DNA of 64,000 bases, taken from NCBI RefSeq assembly GCF_001702265.1, contig NZ_MAUE01000021.1:62001-126000 (forward strand). Direction: 5' to 3'. Shown piece by piece: positions 7,158 to 17,265 of this stretch. The DNA comes from Pseudomonas aylmerensis (lineage in GTDB: Bacteria; Pseudomonadota; Gammaproteobacteria; Pseudomonadales; Pseudomonadaceae). A program made the translations under genes and the position numbers. Position 1 is the first letter of the stretch; every line of letters starts with the position of its first letter. The notes beneath the pieces are model-generated. The model was given only the letters and a program-made list of their open reading frames with translations, was not told the origin of the DNA and ran no database searches.

Positions 7158-8936
7158 TTAGAACAAGGCTTCATCCAGCAGGAACAGCGATTCGCTGCCG
7201 GCTTTGACCGACGCACTCAGTGAATGAATACGTGGCAGCAGGCGGGCGAAGTAGAAGCGCGCGGTCCCCAGTTTGCTGGCGTAGAAATCTTCCTCAGCCT
7301 CCTTGCCCAACGCCGCCTTGGCCATGCGCGCCCACATATAGGCATACGCCAGGTAGCCAAAGGCGTGCAGGTACTCCACCGATGCCGCGCCGATTTCATT
7401 CGGGTTGGCCTTGGCGCGATCCAGCACCCAGGCGGTCAATTCATCCAGGTTATCCAGCGCTGCGCTGAGCGGACGGGTGAACTCACCCAACTCGGCGCCC
7501 GCGGTGGTGATGAACTGGCGGATTTCATCAGCGAACAACCGGTAGAACGCGCCGCCGCTGCCGACGATCTTGCGCCCCATCAAGTCCAGCGCCTGGATGC
7601 CGTTGGTGCCTTCGTAGATCTGCGTGATGCGCACATCACGCACCAGCTGCTCCTGGCCCCACTCACGGATGTAACCGTGGCCACCGAACACCTGCTGGCC
7701 GAGCACGGTGGTTTCCAGGCCGAGGTCGCTGAGGAACGCCTTGGCCACCGGCGTCAGCAACGCCACCAGGTTATCGGCACGCTCGCGCGCCGCCGCGTCT
7801 TCGCTGAACTTGGCGATGTCCAGTTGCGTCGCCACGTAGGTGGAAAACGCCCGGCCGCCTTCGTTGGCGGCTTTCATGGTCAGCAGCATGCGACGCACGT
7901 CCGGATGGACGATGATCGGGTCGGCCACTTTGTCCTTGGCCTGCGCGCCAGTCGGCGCACGGCTTTGCAAACGGTCGCGCGCGTATTCAATCGCGTTCTG
8001 GTAGGAGCGCTCGCCCGACGCCAGGCCCTGGATACCCACACCCAGGCGCTCGTAGTTCATCATCGTGAACATCGCCGCCAGCCCACGGTTAGGCTCGCCC
8101 ACCAGGTAACCCACGGCTGCGTCGAAGTTCATCACACAGGTGGCGGAGGCCTGAATGCCCATCTTGTGTTCGATGGAGCCACAGCTCACCGGGTTGCGCG
8201 CGCCCAGGCTGCCGTCGGCATTGACCATGAATTTCGGCACCAGGAACAGCGAGATGCCCTTGGGACCGGCCGGCGCGTCCGGCAGTTTGGCCAGCACCAG
8301 ATGGATGATGTTTTCAGTGAGGTCGTGTTCGCCACCGGTGATGAAGATCTTGGTCCCGCTGATCGTGTAGGAACCGTCCGCCTGAGGCTCGGCCTTGGTG
8401 CGGATGATGCCCAGGTCGGTCCCGGCGTGCGCTTCGGTCAGGCACATGGAACCGGCCCACTCGCCGGAGTACATCTTCGGCAGGTAGGTTGCCTTGAGTT
8501 CTTCGCTGGCATGGGTGTTGATCGACACACAGGCGCCGGACGTCAGCATCGGGTACAGCCCGAATGCCAGGCTCGAGGAGTTGATCATCTCTTCGACCTG
8601 CGCCGACACCGCCTTGGGCATGCCCATGCCGCCGAAGATCGGATCACCGCCTACGCCCACCCAACCGCCTTCGGCGTAGGTTTTGTAGGCCTGTGGATAA
8701 CCATCCGGCGTGGTGACTACGCTGTCCGCCCAACGGCAACCCTGCTCATCGCCACCGCGACTGAGCGGGGCGATGGATTTGGCGGTGACTTTGCCGGCTT
8801 CTTCGAGGATTGCCTCTACGGTTTCGGCGTCAACGGTGTCTGCCAATGCCGGCAATTGGGCCCAAGTCTTGGCGACCTCAAAAACTTCGTTGAGGACGAA
8901 GCGCATATCACGCAGCGGCGCTTTGTAATCAGCCAT
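7158..8936 (-). CDS. Long acyl-CoA dehydrogenase, DmdC-like (paralogue 1 of 3)
   Basis: A 592-residue FAD-dependent acyl-CoA dehydrogenase, longer than the usual 380 residues because of a C-terminal extension, as in DmdC/FadE-type enzymes. Such enzymes introduce the alpha-beta double bond into an acyl-CoA and pass electrons to ETF. Signs are MCLTEAHAGTDLGIIRTKAE (acyl and FAD contacts), GTKIFITGGEHD, FGGHGYIREWGQEQLVRDVR, and the catalytic glutamate in IYEGTNGIQALDLMG. Two close paralogues follow at 9184 and 12542, matching the triplet I recall at PA0506-PA0508 beside the bio genes. Substrate chain length cannot be deduced. GAGG precedes the ATG. Confidence 0.93.
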   Translation of the reverse strand: MADYKAPLRDMRFVLNEVFEVAKTWAQLPALADTVDAETVEAILEEAGKVTAKSIAPLSRGGDEQGCRWADSVVTTPDGYPQAYKTYAEGGWVGVGGDPIFGGMGMPKAVSAQVEEMINSSSLAFGLYPMLTSGACVSINTHASEELKATYLPKMYSGEWAGSMCLTEAHAGTDLGIIRTKAEPQADGSYTISGTKIFITGGEHDLTENIIHLVLAKLPDAPAGPKGISLFLVPKFMVNADGSLGARNPVSCGSIEHKMGIQASATCVMNFDAAVGYLVGEPNRGLAAMFTMMNYERLGVGIQGLASGERSYQNAIEYARDRLQSRAPTGAQAKDKVADPIIVHPDVRRMLLTMKAANEGGRAFSTYVATQLDIAKFSEDAAARERADNLVALLTPVAKAFLSDLGLETTVLGQQVFGGHGYIREWGQEQLVRDVRITQIYEGTNGIQALDLMGRKIVGSGGAFYRLFADEIRQFITTAGAELGEFTRPLSAALDNLDELTAWVLDRAKANPNEIGAASVEYLHAFGYLAYAYMWARMAKAALGKEAEEDFYASKLGTARFYFARLLPRIHSLSASVKAGSESLFLLDEALF

Positions 8937-9075
8937 GGCAAACCTCGTGAGAACGTTAAAAGTAATTCGGTAGGATCGGTTTTACAGGCTCCGAGTGTAA
9001 CTGAACAACTTTTGAGACACATAGGGTCCATTCGTGACCATTCAGTATTTATAAGTCACACGCGAGTCTAATATG

Positions 9076-9157
9076 GCAGCGGGCTTGCTCGCGAAGGCGC
9101 TGTGTCAGTCACCTGGGGTGCTTCTGACACATGACCTTCGCGAAGCAAGCCCGCTGC
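9076..9157. repeat. REPIN (paired REP palindromes), GCGGGCTTGC family
   Basis: Two inverted copies of a GCGGGCTTGCTCGCGAAGG-type REP face each other (9076-9097 and 9135-9157), with a second inner inverted repeat TGTGTCAG/CTGACACA. It lies between acyl-CoA dehydrogenases 1 and 2. The remainder of the 247-nt gap shows no gene. Confidence 0.85.
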
Positions 9158-9183
9158 GCAGTTAGCGCTTGGAGAATCCGTGC

Positions 9184-10953
9184 CTACAGTGCAAACAACT
9201 GCGCCGGCAAGCTCATCAGGCACTCGCTGCCCGCCTCCACAGCGGCGCGGTGAGTCGCTGTACGCGGCAGCAAACGCTTGAAGTAGAAGTCGCAGGTAGC
9301 CAGTTTGGCTTGGGCAAACTCGGCATCGTCGTGTGCCTGAGCCGCTATTGCCATACGCAACCACAAGTAGGCCAAGATGATGTAGCCGCTGTACATCAGG
9401 TAATCCACGGCCGCTGCACCGACTTCATCGGGGTTTTTCATCGCAGCGGTGCCGACCTTTACCGTCAACTCGCCCCACTCCTGGTTCAGCTGATTGAGTT
9501 GTGCCACATAGGCCTTGAGCTGCGGATGCTCGGCATTCGCCGCGCAGAACTTATGCACAATTTTGGTAAAGCCGCGCAACAACTTGCCCTGGCTGCCGAG
9601 CACTTTGCGCCCCAGCAGGTCGAGGGCCTGGATGCCGTTGGTGCCTTCATAGATCGGTGCAATCCGCGCATCGCGGGCCAGTTGCTCCATGCCCCATTCG
9701 CGGATGTAGCCGTGGCCGCCGAAAATCTGCATGCCATGGTTGGTCACCTCCAGCCCAGTGTCGGTCATGAAGGCCTTGCAGATGGGGGTGAGGAACGCCA
9801 GCAGGTCTTCGGCCTCCTGGCGTTGGCCGGCGTCGCTGCCCAAGTGCGCGGTGTCGAGCAATTGCGCGGTGAAATAGGTCAGCGCGCGGTTGCCTTCGTT
9901 GAAGGCTTTCATGGTCAGCAACATGCGGCGTACATCGGCATGCACGATGATCGGGTCGGCGGGTTTCTCCGGGGCCTTGGCGCCGGTCAGCGAGCGCATT
10001 TGCAGACGGTCGTTGGCGTACTTGACCGCGCCCTGGAAGCTCGCCTCGCCATTGCACAAGCCCTGCATGCCGGTGCCCAGGCGCGCATGGTTCATCATGG
10101 TGAACATGCAGTTGAGGCCTTTGTTCGCCTCACCAATCAAGAAGCCCTTGGCACCGTCGAAGTTGAGCACGCAGGTGGCCGAACCCTTGATGCCCATCTT
10201 GTGCTCGATGGAGCCGCAGTGCACCGCGTTGCGTTCGCCCGAATCGGCATGGAACTTGGGCACGATGAACAACGAGATGCCCTTGGTACCCGCCGGCGCA
10301 TCCGGCAGCTTGGCCAGCACCAGGTGGATGATATTGGCGCTCATGTCGTGCTCGCCGGCCGAGATGAAGATCTTGCTCCCGGTGAGCGCATAACTGCCAT
10401 CCGCCTGGGGCACGGCGCGGGTCTTGATCAGGCCCAGGTCGGTGCCGCAATGGGCTTCGGTCAGGCACATGGTGCCGGTCCATTCACCGGCGGTGAGTTT
10501 GCCCAGGAAGGTGGCCTTCTGTTCGTCGGTGCCGTGGGCATGGATCGCCGACATCGCGCCGTGGGTCAGGCCCGGGTACATCCCCCAGGAGGTGTTGCTG
10601 GAGCCGATCATCTCGCTGAGCACCAGGCCGAGCGATTGCGGCAGGCCCTGGCCACCGTAGGCCGGATCCGCCGCCACGCCGTGCCAGCCGCCCTCCACAT
10701 ACTGGGCGAAGGCCTGCTTGAAGCCCTTGGGCGTGGTGACCACGCCATTATCGAAATGGCAGCCTTCTTCATCACCGCTGCGGTTGAGCGGTGCGAGCAC
10801 GTTCTCGCAGAATCTGGCGCCTTCTTCGAGGATGGCACTGACCATGTCCGGGCTGGCATCCGTCGCGCCCAAGGCCGCGTAGTGGCCGTGGAAATCAAAC
10901 ACGTTGTCGATCAGAAAGCGCATGTCGCGCAGAGGAGCTTTGTACTCAGGCAT
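9184..10953 (-). CDS. Long acyl-CoA dehydrogenase, DmdC-like (paralogue 2 of 3)
   Basis: A 589-residue paralogue of the genes at 7158 and 12542. All three start M(A/P)(D/E)YKAPLRD. It has [59 protein letters not shown] and the catalytic-glutamate segment [15 protein letters not shown]. The expected function is alpha-beta dehydrogenation of an acyl-CoA with electrons passed to ETF. I chose the ATG at 10953 because the family N-terminus begins MPEYKAPLRD and GGAG lies upstream; the longer frame to 11010 adds unrelated residues. It is separated from the first gene by a REPIN, so mRNA levels may differ. The substrate is unknown. Confidence 0.93.
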   Translation of the reverse strand: MPEYKAPLRDMRFLIDNVFDFHGHYAALGATDASPDMVSAILEEGARFCENVLAPLNRSGDEEGCHFDNGVVTTPKGFKQAFAQYVEGGWHGVAADPAYGGQGLPQSLGLVLSEMIGSSNTSWGMYPGLTHGAMSAIHAHGTDEQKATFLGKLTAGEWTGTMCLTEAHCGTDLGLIKTRAVPQADGSYALTGSKIFISAGEHDMSANIIHLVLAKLPDAPAGTKGISLFIVPKFHADSGERNAVHCGSIEHKMGIKGSATCVLNFDGAKGFLIGEANKGLNCMFTMMNHARLGTGMQGLCNGEASFQGAVKYANDRLQMRSLTGAKAPEKPADPIIVHADVRRMLLTMKAFNEGNRALTYFTAQLLDTAHLGSDAGQRQEAEDLLAFLTPICKAFMTDTGLEVTNHGMQIFGGHGYIREWGMEQLARDARIAPIYEGTNGIQALDLLGRKVLGSQGKLLRGFTKIVHKFCAANAEHPQLKAYVAQLNQLNQEWGELTVKVGTAAMKNPDEVGAAAVDYLMYSGYIILAYLWLRMAIAAQAHDDAEFAQAKLATCDFYFKRLLPRTATHRAAVEAGSECLMSLPAQLFAL

Positions 10954-11043
10954 GGCAATGTCTCCGGCAGCAGATGGTTTTAACCTACTGCCGGCCGGCG
11001 CCCCGGACAATCACTGTAGAACCGCTGAATACAGCGCCATCAC

Positions 11044-12333
11044 TCAACCGGCAGCACTCTCCGTGCGCACGGCGCCACGTCGGGTTTGCCCGGCCGCCAC
11101 CACACAGTTACGCCCCGCGCCCTTGGCGGCGTAAAGCGCCTGGTCGGCGGTCTTGAGCACCTCTTCGGGGGTGCGCTGCTCGACCTGGCGCTCGGCCACG
11201 CCGATGCTGATAGTCACCGACACACTCGATGCGCCGCTGCCGGCACGGCGCTGACGGCCCTGATGATCGTCCTGGGGACGGTCCGAGTTGCGCAGCTTGA
11301 TGTCGTAGTCGGCGATGATCTCGCGAATCTCTTCCAGGTGCGGCATGCACTCATCCAGGGTCTTGCCGGCGAACACCACGGCGAATTCCTCACCGCCATA
11401 GCGATAGGCACGCCCACCGCCGTTGACCTTGGACAGTTTGCTCGCCACCAGGCGCAGCACCTGGTCGCCTACGTCATGGCCGTGGGTGTCGTTGAAGCGC
11501 TTGAAGTGGTCGACATCACTCATCGCCAGCACGTAGTTGCGCCCCAAGCGCTGCATGCGCTCATTCAGCGCTCGGCGCCCCGGCAAGCCGGTCAGCTCGT
11601 CGCGGAAGGCCATTTGATACGCCTCGTGGGCCACGCCGGCGGCGATCATCAGCATCACCTGGCTGCACATGATGTTCAGGGTAAACGGCAGGATGAAAGT
11701 TTGCGGCAGCATCCAGAACAACCCCAGCAACCCCACCAGTTGCGCCGCGTGCAGTGGGCGCGGCTGGTACCAGTACTGGGCGGCGAGGGTCAGGAAGCCG
11801 ATCAGGAACATCGGGTACGACAGCTGGATCAGGCTCATCCAGGTGCCATGCAGCGCCGGCCAGCGAATCTCTGCCAGCCAGTTCAGCACGGCCTGGGGAT
11901 AACTTTGCTCCAGCGCCAATGCCACGCTGCCGACCGCCAGCAGCACCGCGCCACGGGCGACGAAGTCACGGAACAGGTGGGTCTTCTCCTGCCAGAGCGC
12001 GTAGATGCTGAAAAGCAGTGGCAACAACAGGCAACACAAGTGAAAGACCACGGCGGCGTCTTCGCGCACGCGCCCATTGTCACGGTAGAAGTCGGTCTGG
12101 GTGTCGAGCAGGAAATAGGCGATGTACACCGTGATCATCAAGAACAGTTCACGTTGGCGGCGATACACCGCGCAGTACGAACCGCCGAGCAACAGCACCA
12201 GGGTCGGCAGCACGTTGAACAGCGAGGTGAAGAAGACGTTGAGATCCTTGACGTACGCAGCCGAGAGCCCGGCCAGCAAGAGCAGCAACGAAGGGAGAAA
12301 ATGACTGAAACGTACAGCGGACACGCGTGACAA
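11044..12333 (-). CDS. Membrane-anchored diguanylate cyclase (GGDEF domain)
   Basis: The N-terminal 235 residues contain about six hydrophobic segments. A GGDEF domain follows (FRDELTGLPGRRALNERMQR onward), with the catalytic motif intact as GGEEF in RYGGEEFAVVFAG. It should therefore make cyclic di-GMP. The position of an inhibitory I-site holds RAYR rather than RxxD, so product inhibition through that site is not expected. There is no EAL or PAS domain. The start is uncertain: a TTG at 12333 has GGAG eight bases upstream, a TTG at 12354 gives seven more residues, and a GTG at 12324 is possible. It sits on the same strand between two acyl-CoA dehydrogenase genes. Confidence 0.85.
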   Translation of the reverse strand: MSRVSAVRFSHFLPSLLLLLAGLSAAYVKDLNVFFTSLFNVLPTLVLLLGGSYCAVYRRQRELFLMITVYIAYFLLDTQTDFYRDNGRVREDAAVVFHLCCLLLPLLFSIYALWQEKTHLFRDFVARGAVLLAVGSVALALEQSYPQAVLNWLAEIRWPALHGTWMSLIQLSYPMFLIGFLTLAAQYWYQPRPLHAAQLVGLLGLFWMLPQTFILPFTLNIMCSQVMLMIAAGVAHEAYQMAFRDELTGLPGRRALNERMQRLGRNYVLAMSDVDHFKRFNDTHGHDVGDQVLRLVASKLSKVNGGGRAYRYGGEEFAVVFAGKTLDECMPHLEEIREIIADYDIKLRNSDRPQDDHQGRQRRAGSGASSVSVTISIGVAERQVEQRTPEEVLKTADQALYAAKGAGRNCVVAAGQTRRGAVRTESAAG

Positions 12334-12484
12334 GGGTAAAGCTCCGACCCGCAAAGAAGTAATGGCACTGTGCCTTCACGCAGACAGTTAAGCACAACCT
12401 GTGTGACATGTATCACATTGCCATCACTTTAACGGCAGCCTGCGGCAATCCCTGAGCGCATTACTGCGGTTTTTTCTCACGCAT

Positions 12485-12520
12485 AAAAAAACCGCCGCGC
12501 CTCAAAAGGCGCGGCGGTTT
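12485..12520 (-). terminator. Rho-independent terminator after acyl-CoA dehydrogenase 3
   Basis: An about 12-bp GC-rich stem (CCGCCGCGCC pairing with GGCGCGGCGG) with a short loop and a T-run on the minus strand. It is placed 21 nt after the stop at 12542 and shields the GGDEF gene from read-through. Confidence 0.92.
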
Positions 12521-12541
12521 GTTCAGACAACCCGGTAAGGC

Positions 12542-14347
12542 TTAGTAAGCCAGGCCGAAGTCCTCTTCTTTCATGTCCATCAGGTTGTTGGCGCCCGACA
12601 GCATGGTGGCCACGTGGGTACGAGTCCGTGGCAGGATGCGCTGGAAGTAGAAGCGCGCAGTTTGCAGCTTGGCGGTGTAGAACGCCTCTTCGGTGGTGCC
12701 GGCAGCCAGTTTCTCGGCGGCCAGGCGGGCCATGTCGGCCCAGAAGTAGGCCAGGCAGGCGTAACCCGAGTACATCAGGTAATCCACCGACGCCGCACCG
12801 ACTTCTTCACGGTCTTTCATCGCGGCCATGCCGACCTTCATGGTCAACTCGCCCCACTCTTTGTTCAGCGCGGCCAGCGGCGCAACGAATTCCTTGACGG
12901 CCTCGTTGCCTTCGTTGGCCTGGCAGAACTTGTGCACGATCTTGGTGAAGCCCTTGAGCGCTTCGCCCTGGGTCATCAGCACTTTACGGCCGAGCAGGTC
13001 CAGCGCCTGGATGCCGGTGGTGCCTTCGTACAACATCGAGATGCGGCTGTCGCGAACGTTCTGCTCCATGCCCCACTCGGCGATGAAGCCGTGGCCGCCG
13101 TAGATCTGCACGCCGTGGTTGGCCGATTCAAAACCGACTTCGGTCATGAACGCCTTGGCGATCGGAGTCATGAAGGCCAACAAGCCATCAGCCTGTTTCT
13201 TGGCGTCTTCGTCGGTGCCGTACTTGACGATGTCCACTTGCTTGGCGGTGAAGTACACCATCGCACGGTTACCTTCGGCGAAGGCTTTCATGGTCAGCAG
13301 CATGCGGCGCACGTCAGGGTGCACGATGATCGGGTCAGCGGCTTTGTCCGGGGCTTTCGGGCCGGTCAGCGAACGCATTTGCAGGCGGTCGCGAGCGTAC
13401 TTCAGGCCGCCCTGGAAGCCGATCTCGGCGTGGGACAGGCCTTGCAGCGCGGTACCCAGGCGAGCGGTGTTCATAAAGGTGAACATGCAGTTCAGGCCTT
13501 TGTTCGCCGGGCCGATCAGGAAACCGGTGGCCGCGTCGAAGTTCATCACGCAGGTGGCGTTGCCGTGGATGCCCATCTTGTGTTCCAGGGAGCCACAGGT
13601 CACTGCGTTGCGCGCACCGATCGAGCCGTCTGCGTTAGGCAGGAACTTGGGCACGATGAACAGCGAGATACCTTTGGTACCCGCCGGTGCATCCGGCAGG
13701 CGGGCCAGCACGATGTGGACGATGTTGTCGGCCATGTCGTGTTCACCGGCCGAGATGAAGATCTTGGTGCCGGACACTTTGTAGGAACCGTCGGCCTGAG
13801 GCTCAGCCTTGGTGCGCAGCATGCCCAGGTCGGTGCCGCAGTGTGGCTCGGTCAGGCACATGGTGCCGGTCCATTCGCCCGACACCAGCTTGGTCAGGTA
13901 AGCGGTTTGCTGCTCGGGGGTGCCGTGCTCGGAAATAGTGTTCATCGCACCGTGGGACAGGCCCGGGTACATGCCCCACGACCAGTTGGCCGCGCCAACC
14001 ATTTCGCTGACCGCCAGGCCCAGGGATTCCGGCAGGCCTTGGCCGCCGTGCTCGACGTCGTGGGCCAGGCTTGGCCAGCCGCCTTCGACGAACTGCTTGT
14101 AGGCTTCTTTGAAACCGGTAGGGGTCTTAACGCCTGACTCGCTCCAGGTACACCCTTCGATGTCGCCCACGCGGTTCAACGGTGCCAGCACTTGCTCACA
14201 GAACTTGGCGCCTTCTTCGAGGATGGCGTCAACCATGTCCGGGGTAGCGTCCTGGCAAGCCGGCAGGCTCTGATAGTGCGCTTCATAACCGAGCAGTTCG
14301 TCACGAACGAAGCGAATATCACGCAAGGGGGCCTTGTAGTCAGGCAT
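12542..14347 (-). CDS. Long acyl-CoA dehydrogenase, DmdC-like (paralogue 3 of 3)
   Basis: A 601-residue paralogue of the two preceding acyl-CoA dehydrogenases, again starting [10 protein letters not shown] and carrying [59 protein letters not shown] and the catalytic-glutamate region [15 protein letters not shown]. One family position, N in EGTNGIQ, is T here. The true start is the ATG at 14347 with AGAGG upstream; the frame extending to 14410 is not family-like. It has its own strong terminator, so it is probably a separate transcript. The expected reaction is the first step of a beta-oxidation cycle; the substrate is unknown. Confidence 0.93.
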   Translation of the reverse strand: MPDYKAPLRDIRFVRDELLGYEAHYQSLPACQDATPDMVDAILEEGAKFCEQVLAPLNRVGDIEGCTWSESGVKTPTGFKEAYKQFVEGGWPSLAHDVEHGGQGLPESLGLAVSEMVGAANWSWGMYPGLSHGAMNTISEHGTPEQQTAYLTKLVSGEWTGTMCLTEPHCGTDLGMLRTKAEPQADGSYKVSGTKIFISAGEHDMADNIVHIVLARLPDAPAGTKGISLFIVPKFLPNADGSIGARNAVTCGSLEHKMGIHGNATCVMNFDAATGFLIGPANKGLNCMFTFMNTARLGTALQGLSHAEIGFQGGLKYARDRLQMRSLTGPKAPDKAADPIIVHPDVRRMLLTMKAFAEGNRAMVYFTAKQVDIVKYGTDEDAKKQADGLLAFMTPIAKAFMTEVGFESANHGVQIYGGHGFIAEWGMEQNVRDSRISMLYEGTTGIQALDLLGRKVLMTQGEALKGFTKIVHKFCQANEGNEAVKEFVAPLAALNKEWGELTMKVGMAAMKDREEVGAASVDYLMYSGYACLAYFWADMARLAAEKLAAGTTEEAFYTAKLQTARFYFQRILPRTRTHVATMLSGANNLMDMKEEDFGLAY

Positions 14348-14551
14348 AGCGATAAACCTCTGCTGATGAATCTGGAATGAACAACCGCATGGATTTGTTG
14401 TGGCGGTCAAACAGGTGTTTGAAACATACGTTTACGACCTGGGGTTGTCAAGCATCGTCCCGACGCCGTTTGTCATGACGCGCATCAATGCCATGCACGG
14501 CAAGGCCTGCGGCGGGATGCCACAAGGCGCTCAGGAGAGAAATAGAACCGC

Positions 14552-14635
14552 AGGAGCTGGCTTGCCTGCTTTACAGGCGCCGCGGGGTATCAAGGGGACC
14601 AGTAGAGGCTATCGCAGGCACGCCAGCTCCCACAG
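14552..14635. repeat. REPIN, GAGCTGGCTTGCCTG variant
   Basis: Inverted REP copies: GGAGCTGGCTTGCCTG at about 14552-14569 and the matching GGCACGCCAGCTCCCAC ending near 14633. It lies in the intergenic region between acyl-CoA dehydrogenase 3 and the small conserved gene at 14664. Confidence 0.8.
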
Positions 14636-14663
14636 AAGAACCGGCCTACCTGGAAAGAGGGGA

Positions 14664-14945
14664 TCAGGCGTAGGTGTCGATCAGCGTGCCGAGCATTTCA
14701 TCCGAAGCCTTGGCGACTTTGGCGCCCAGCTCCACTTGAAACTTGCCTTCGGCCATTTCGACCATATTGCTGGCCGAGTTGGAAGGCTGGGCCCGGTCGT
14801 TGGCGCGAAGACGATCGATCTGCGCATCCGACGGTTGGGTAGTCGCGGCGCTGGCAATTTTGCCGGCGGCCTGGTCGACACGGTTCTGCCCGGTCTGAAT
14901 GCTGCTCAGGCCCGAGTAAAACGCGCTGCTTCCAGAGATTTCCAT
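14664..14945 (-). CDS. Conserved small protein with flagellar-rod-like ends
   Basis: A 93-residue protein of unknown function (MEISGSSAFYSGLSSIQTGQ at the start, ASDEMLGTLIDTYA at the end). It lies just downstream of bioD on the same strand, the place that PA0505 occupies in P. aeruginosa as I recall it. The two ends resemble flagellar rod and hook proteins of the FlgB/FlgC/FlgG type, which open with short repeats like GLxxIQxGQ and end with TxDEMLGTLLDI. No flagellar genes are nearby and there is no signal peptide, so this likeness is only a hint. No cysteines are present. Confidence 0.75.
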   Translation of the reverse strand: MEISGSSAFYSGLSSIQTGQNRVDQAAGKIASAATTQPSDAQIDRLRANDRAQPSNSASNMVEMAEGKFQVELGAKVAKASDEMLGTLIDTYA

Positions 14946-15051
14946 GGCGTAAGCCTGCCTTTAGAGAATCGTGAACGCTGATTGAAGCAGAGAACCGGGC
15001 AAAACGCCCGTCAAAAACACTAATGGCATAATGCCTTGTCGATAGCCAAAA

Positions 15052-15732
15052 TCAGTCAAGCAGGTCCAACTGCAGGTGCTGCGCCACGGCTTCGGCGCTG
15101 GCGTGCTTGAGTTTCGGCACGCGGCCCAGGCACGGTGCGGGCAAGCGTTCGGCCAGGGTGGCGAGGTTTTCTTCCAGACGAGAGGTCTTGGGATCGATGA
15201 TGTTCGCCACCCAACCCGCCAGCGGCAAACCGTCCCGCGCGATGGCTTCGGCGGTGAGCAAGGCATGGCTGATACAGCCCAGGCGCACCCCGACGACCAG
15301 AATCACCGGCAGCTTGAGCGCCATGGCCAGGTCCGACAGGTTGTCCTGGTCGGCCAACGGTACACGCCAGCCGCCTGCGCCTTCGATCAAGGTGAAATCT
15401 GCTTGCCGCGCCAGGATCTGCTGCATGGGCTTCAACAGCGATTGCACGGTCAACGCCACCCCCGCCTCGCGCGCGGCCAGGTGTGGGGCGATGGCAGGCT
15501 CGAACGCCACCGGATTGACCTCGGCATAACTCAGCGGCAATGAACATTCGGCCAGCAGCGCCAGCGCGTCCGCGTTACGCAAGCCTTTGGGCGTGACCTG
15601 GCAACCGGAGGCCACCGGCTTTCCGGCGGCGGTGCTTTTGCCGAGCTGGCGTGCGGCGTGCAACAGGCCGGCGGCGACGGTGGTCTTGCCGACATCGGTG
15701 TCGGTGCCAGTGATGAAGTAGGCGGCGCTCAT
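15052..15732 (-). CDS. bioD: Dethiobiotin synthetase
   Basis: A 226-residue ATP-dependent enzyme that closes the ureido ring of biotin by carboxylating diaminopelargonate. The P-loop is [10 protein letters not shown] (residues 9-18). [12 protein letters not shown] and NDxxD-like downstream segments match the family. It is the last gene of bioB-F-H-C-D. Its ATG overlaps the bioC stop by four bases, so it is translationally coupled. The 106-nt region after it shows a weak CGGGC/GCCCG hairpin and no clear T-run. Confidence 0.97.
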   Translation of the reverse strand: MSAAYFITGTDTDVGKTTVAAGLLHAARQLGKSTAAGKPVASGCQVTPKGLRNADALALLAECSLPLSYAEVNPVAFEPAIAPHLAAREAGVALTVQSLLKPMQQILARQADFTLIEGAGGWRVPLADQDNLSDLAMALKLPVILVVGVRLGCISHALLTAEAIARDGLPLAGWVANIIDPKTSRLEENLATLAERLPAPCLGRVPKLKHASAEAVAQHLQLDLLD

Positions 15733-16541
15733 AGAGGTTTCTCCAGTACGGCATACACCACTTGGTAAGTCGCCGGCAGGCCCTGGGCCTGGCGGAACTG
15801 CTCGTAAGCGTTCACCAGTGCAACAATCCGCGCGCGGCCCGTCAACCCTCCCGGGCGACCCGGGTTGAGGTTATGCGCGCCCAATGCCTTCAATTCGTGG
15901 GTGAGGCTGCGCACATCCGGATAATGCAGCACATGCGGGCGACGCTCCAGGCTCACCACGCGCAAGCCGCTGGCGGCGCACAACTGCTGATACGCCTCGA
16001 ACGTGCGGAAGCGATTGACGTGAACCAGCCCGTCGACGGCGCGCCAGCTGTCGCGCAGCTCACCCAGGGTGCCCACGCACAAGCTCGCAAACGCCAACAC
16101 ACCGCCGGGCTGCAGCACGCGCCAGGCTTCGCTGAGTACGGCGTCGAAATTCGCGCACCATTGCACCGCCAGGCTGGAGAAGATCAGCCCACAACTCTCG
16201 TCTTTCAACGGCAGGCGCTCGGCATCACCGGCGATGAAATGCTCGGCCCCGCCCAGTGGACGCGCGTGGTTGAGCATGCCTTCGGCGATATCCAGGGCCA
16301 CGCCCTGGCTGGCTGGCAATAACCCCGCCAGCGCGCGGCTGAAATAGCCGGTGCCACAGCCCATGTCCAGCCAACGATCTGGCGCGATAGCCGTCGGCAG
16401 GCGTGCCAGCAGCGCATGCCCTACCGCGCGCTGCAACTCGGCGACGCTGTCATAACTGGCCGCCGCACGGGAAAAGGAGGCCGCCACCTGGCGCTTGTCC
16501 GGCAACGCGCCGGGCAAGGAAGGCTGGGATAGATCAGTCAT
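15729..16541 (-). CDS. bioC: Malonyl-ACP O-methyltransferase BioC
   Basis: A 270-residue SAM-dependent methyltransferase. BioC methylates malonyl-ACP so that the fatty-acid machinery can build the pimelate moiety of biotin. Motif I is [10 protein letters not shown] (residues 58-67), preceded by the family hallmark [20 protein letters not shown]. The start is the ATG at 16541 within [11 protein letters not shown]; the frame upstream overlaps bioH and is not family-like. It overlaps bioH by eight bases and bioD by four, which indicates a tightly packed operon. Confidence 0.95.
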   Translation of the reverse strand: MTDLSQPSLPGALPDKRQVAASFSRAAASYDSVAELQRAVGHALLARLPTAIAPDRWLDMGCGTGYFSRALAGLLPASQGVALDIAEGMLNHARPLGGAEHFIAGDAERLPLKDESCGLIFSSLAVQWCANFDAVLSEAWRVLQPGGVLAFASLCVGTLGELRDSWRAVDGLVHVNRFRTFEAYQQLCAASGLRVVSLERRPHVLHYPDVRSLTHELKALGAHNLNPGRPGGLTGRARIVALVNAYEQFRQAQGLPATYQVVYAVLEKPL

Positions 16542-17265
16542 CGACGCACTCATGCAAAAAAGCCTGGATGGCCCCCGCCACACCGTGGGGGTCTTCCAGA
16601 AGAAAAGCGTGACCGGCCTGTTCAATCAGGCCGATTTCAACATCGGGCAGCAGGGCCAGCAAGTGGCTGGCGGCCTCGGCGGGGACCAGTTCGTCCAACC
16701 CGGCAAACAGGTGCATCTGCGGGCCGCGATAGGCCAGCAAGGCTTCGCGGGTGTCCAGTTGGGCGAGCAGCTCCAGGCCGCTCATCAATGCGCTGGACGG
16801 CGTAGTCGGTGCCCCGCTGACCAACAGGCGCGCCAGCCCGCGCGGGTCTTCGGCCCCCTTGGCGCACAGCAGGCCGAAGCGTTTGAGGGTCACCTGTGAG
16901 TCGGCATGGCAACCGGCGAGAAACGCATCGAAGGTCTCGGCGGGCATCGCACTGGGCCAGCCGTCATGGGCGACAAAACACGGATTGCTAGCCAACGTCA
17001 GCAGGCCGCAGCAGCGCTCGCCGCGACGCGCCGCCAGCTCAGAGGCGAGCATGCCGCCCAGGGACCAGCCGCCCAGCCAGGCGTTGTCCGGCAGCGTGGC
17101 GTCGAGTTCGTCGAGCCACTCATCCACGTCGCTGGAAGCCAGCAGCGGCAAGGGCTCGATCTGCACCCGCAGGTGCGCATCAATCCCGTGCAAGGCGGCG
17201 GCCAGGGGTTCCAGCGGTGATACGCCAAGGCCCCAGCCGGGCAGCAATATCAGTCGATCACGCAT
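16534..17265 (-). CDS. bioH: Pimeloyl-ACP methyl ester esterase BioH
   Basis: A 243-residue alpha/beta hydrolase that removes the methyl group added by BioC, ending chain growth at pimeloyl-ACP. The nucleophile is S68 in [10 protein letters not shown]; the acid is in [10 protein letters not shown] and the histidine in [11 protein letters not shown]. The N-terminus [10 protein letters not shown] supplies the oxyanion region. It overlaps bioF by eight bases upstream and bioC by eight downstream. Having bioH inside the operon is normal for Pseudomonas, unlike E. coli. Confidence 0.95.
   Translation of the reverse strand: MRDRLILLPGWGLGVSPLEPLAAALHGIDAHLRVQIEPLPLLASSDVDEWLDELDATLPDNAWLGGWSLGGMLASELAARRGERCCGLLTLASNPCFVAHDGWPSAMPAETFDAFLAGCHADSQVTLKRFGLLCAKGAEDPRGLARLLVSGAPTTPSSALMSGLELLAQLDTREALLAYRGPQMHLFAGLDELVPAEAASHLLALLPDVEIGLIEQAGHAFLLEDPHGVAGAIQAFLHECVDD

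Noticed and set aside
8692..8700. DnaA box (TGTGGATAA) at 8692, and others at 60489 and 63727
   Set aside because: They lie inside genes where the codons for Tyr-Pro-Gln, Ile-His and Val-Asp-Asn readily create the sequence; not counted with the intergenic array.
7224..9071. 615-codon open frame opposite acyl-CoA dehydrogenase 1 (similar long frames at 9169-10983 and 12614-14137)
   Set aside because: Antisense shadows of GC-rich codons; the proteins are His/Gln/Val-rich without motifs, and the opposite strand encodes clear enzymes.
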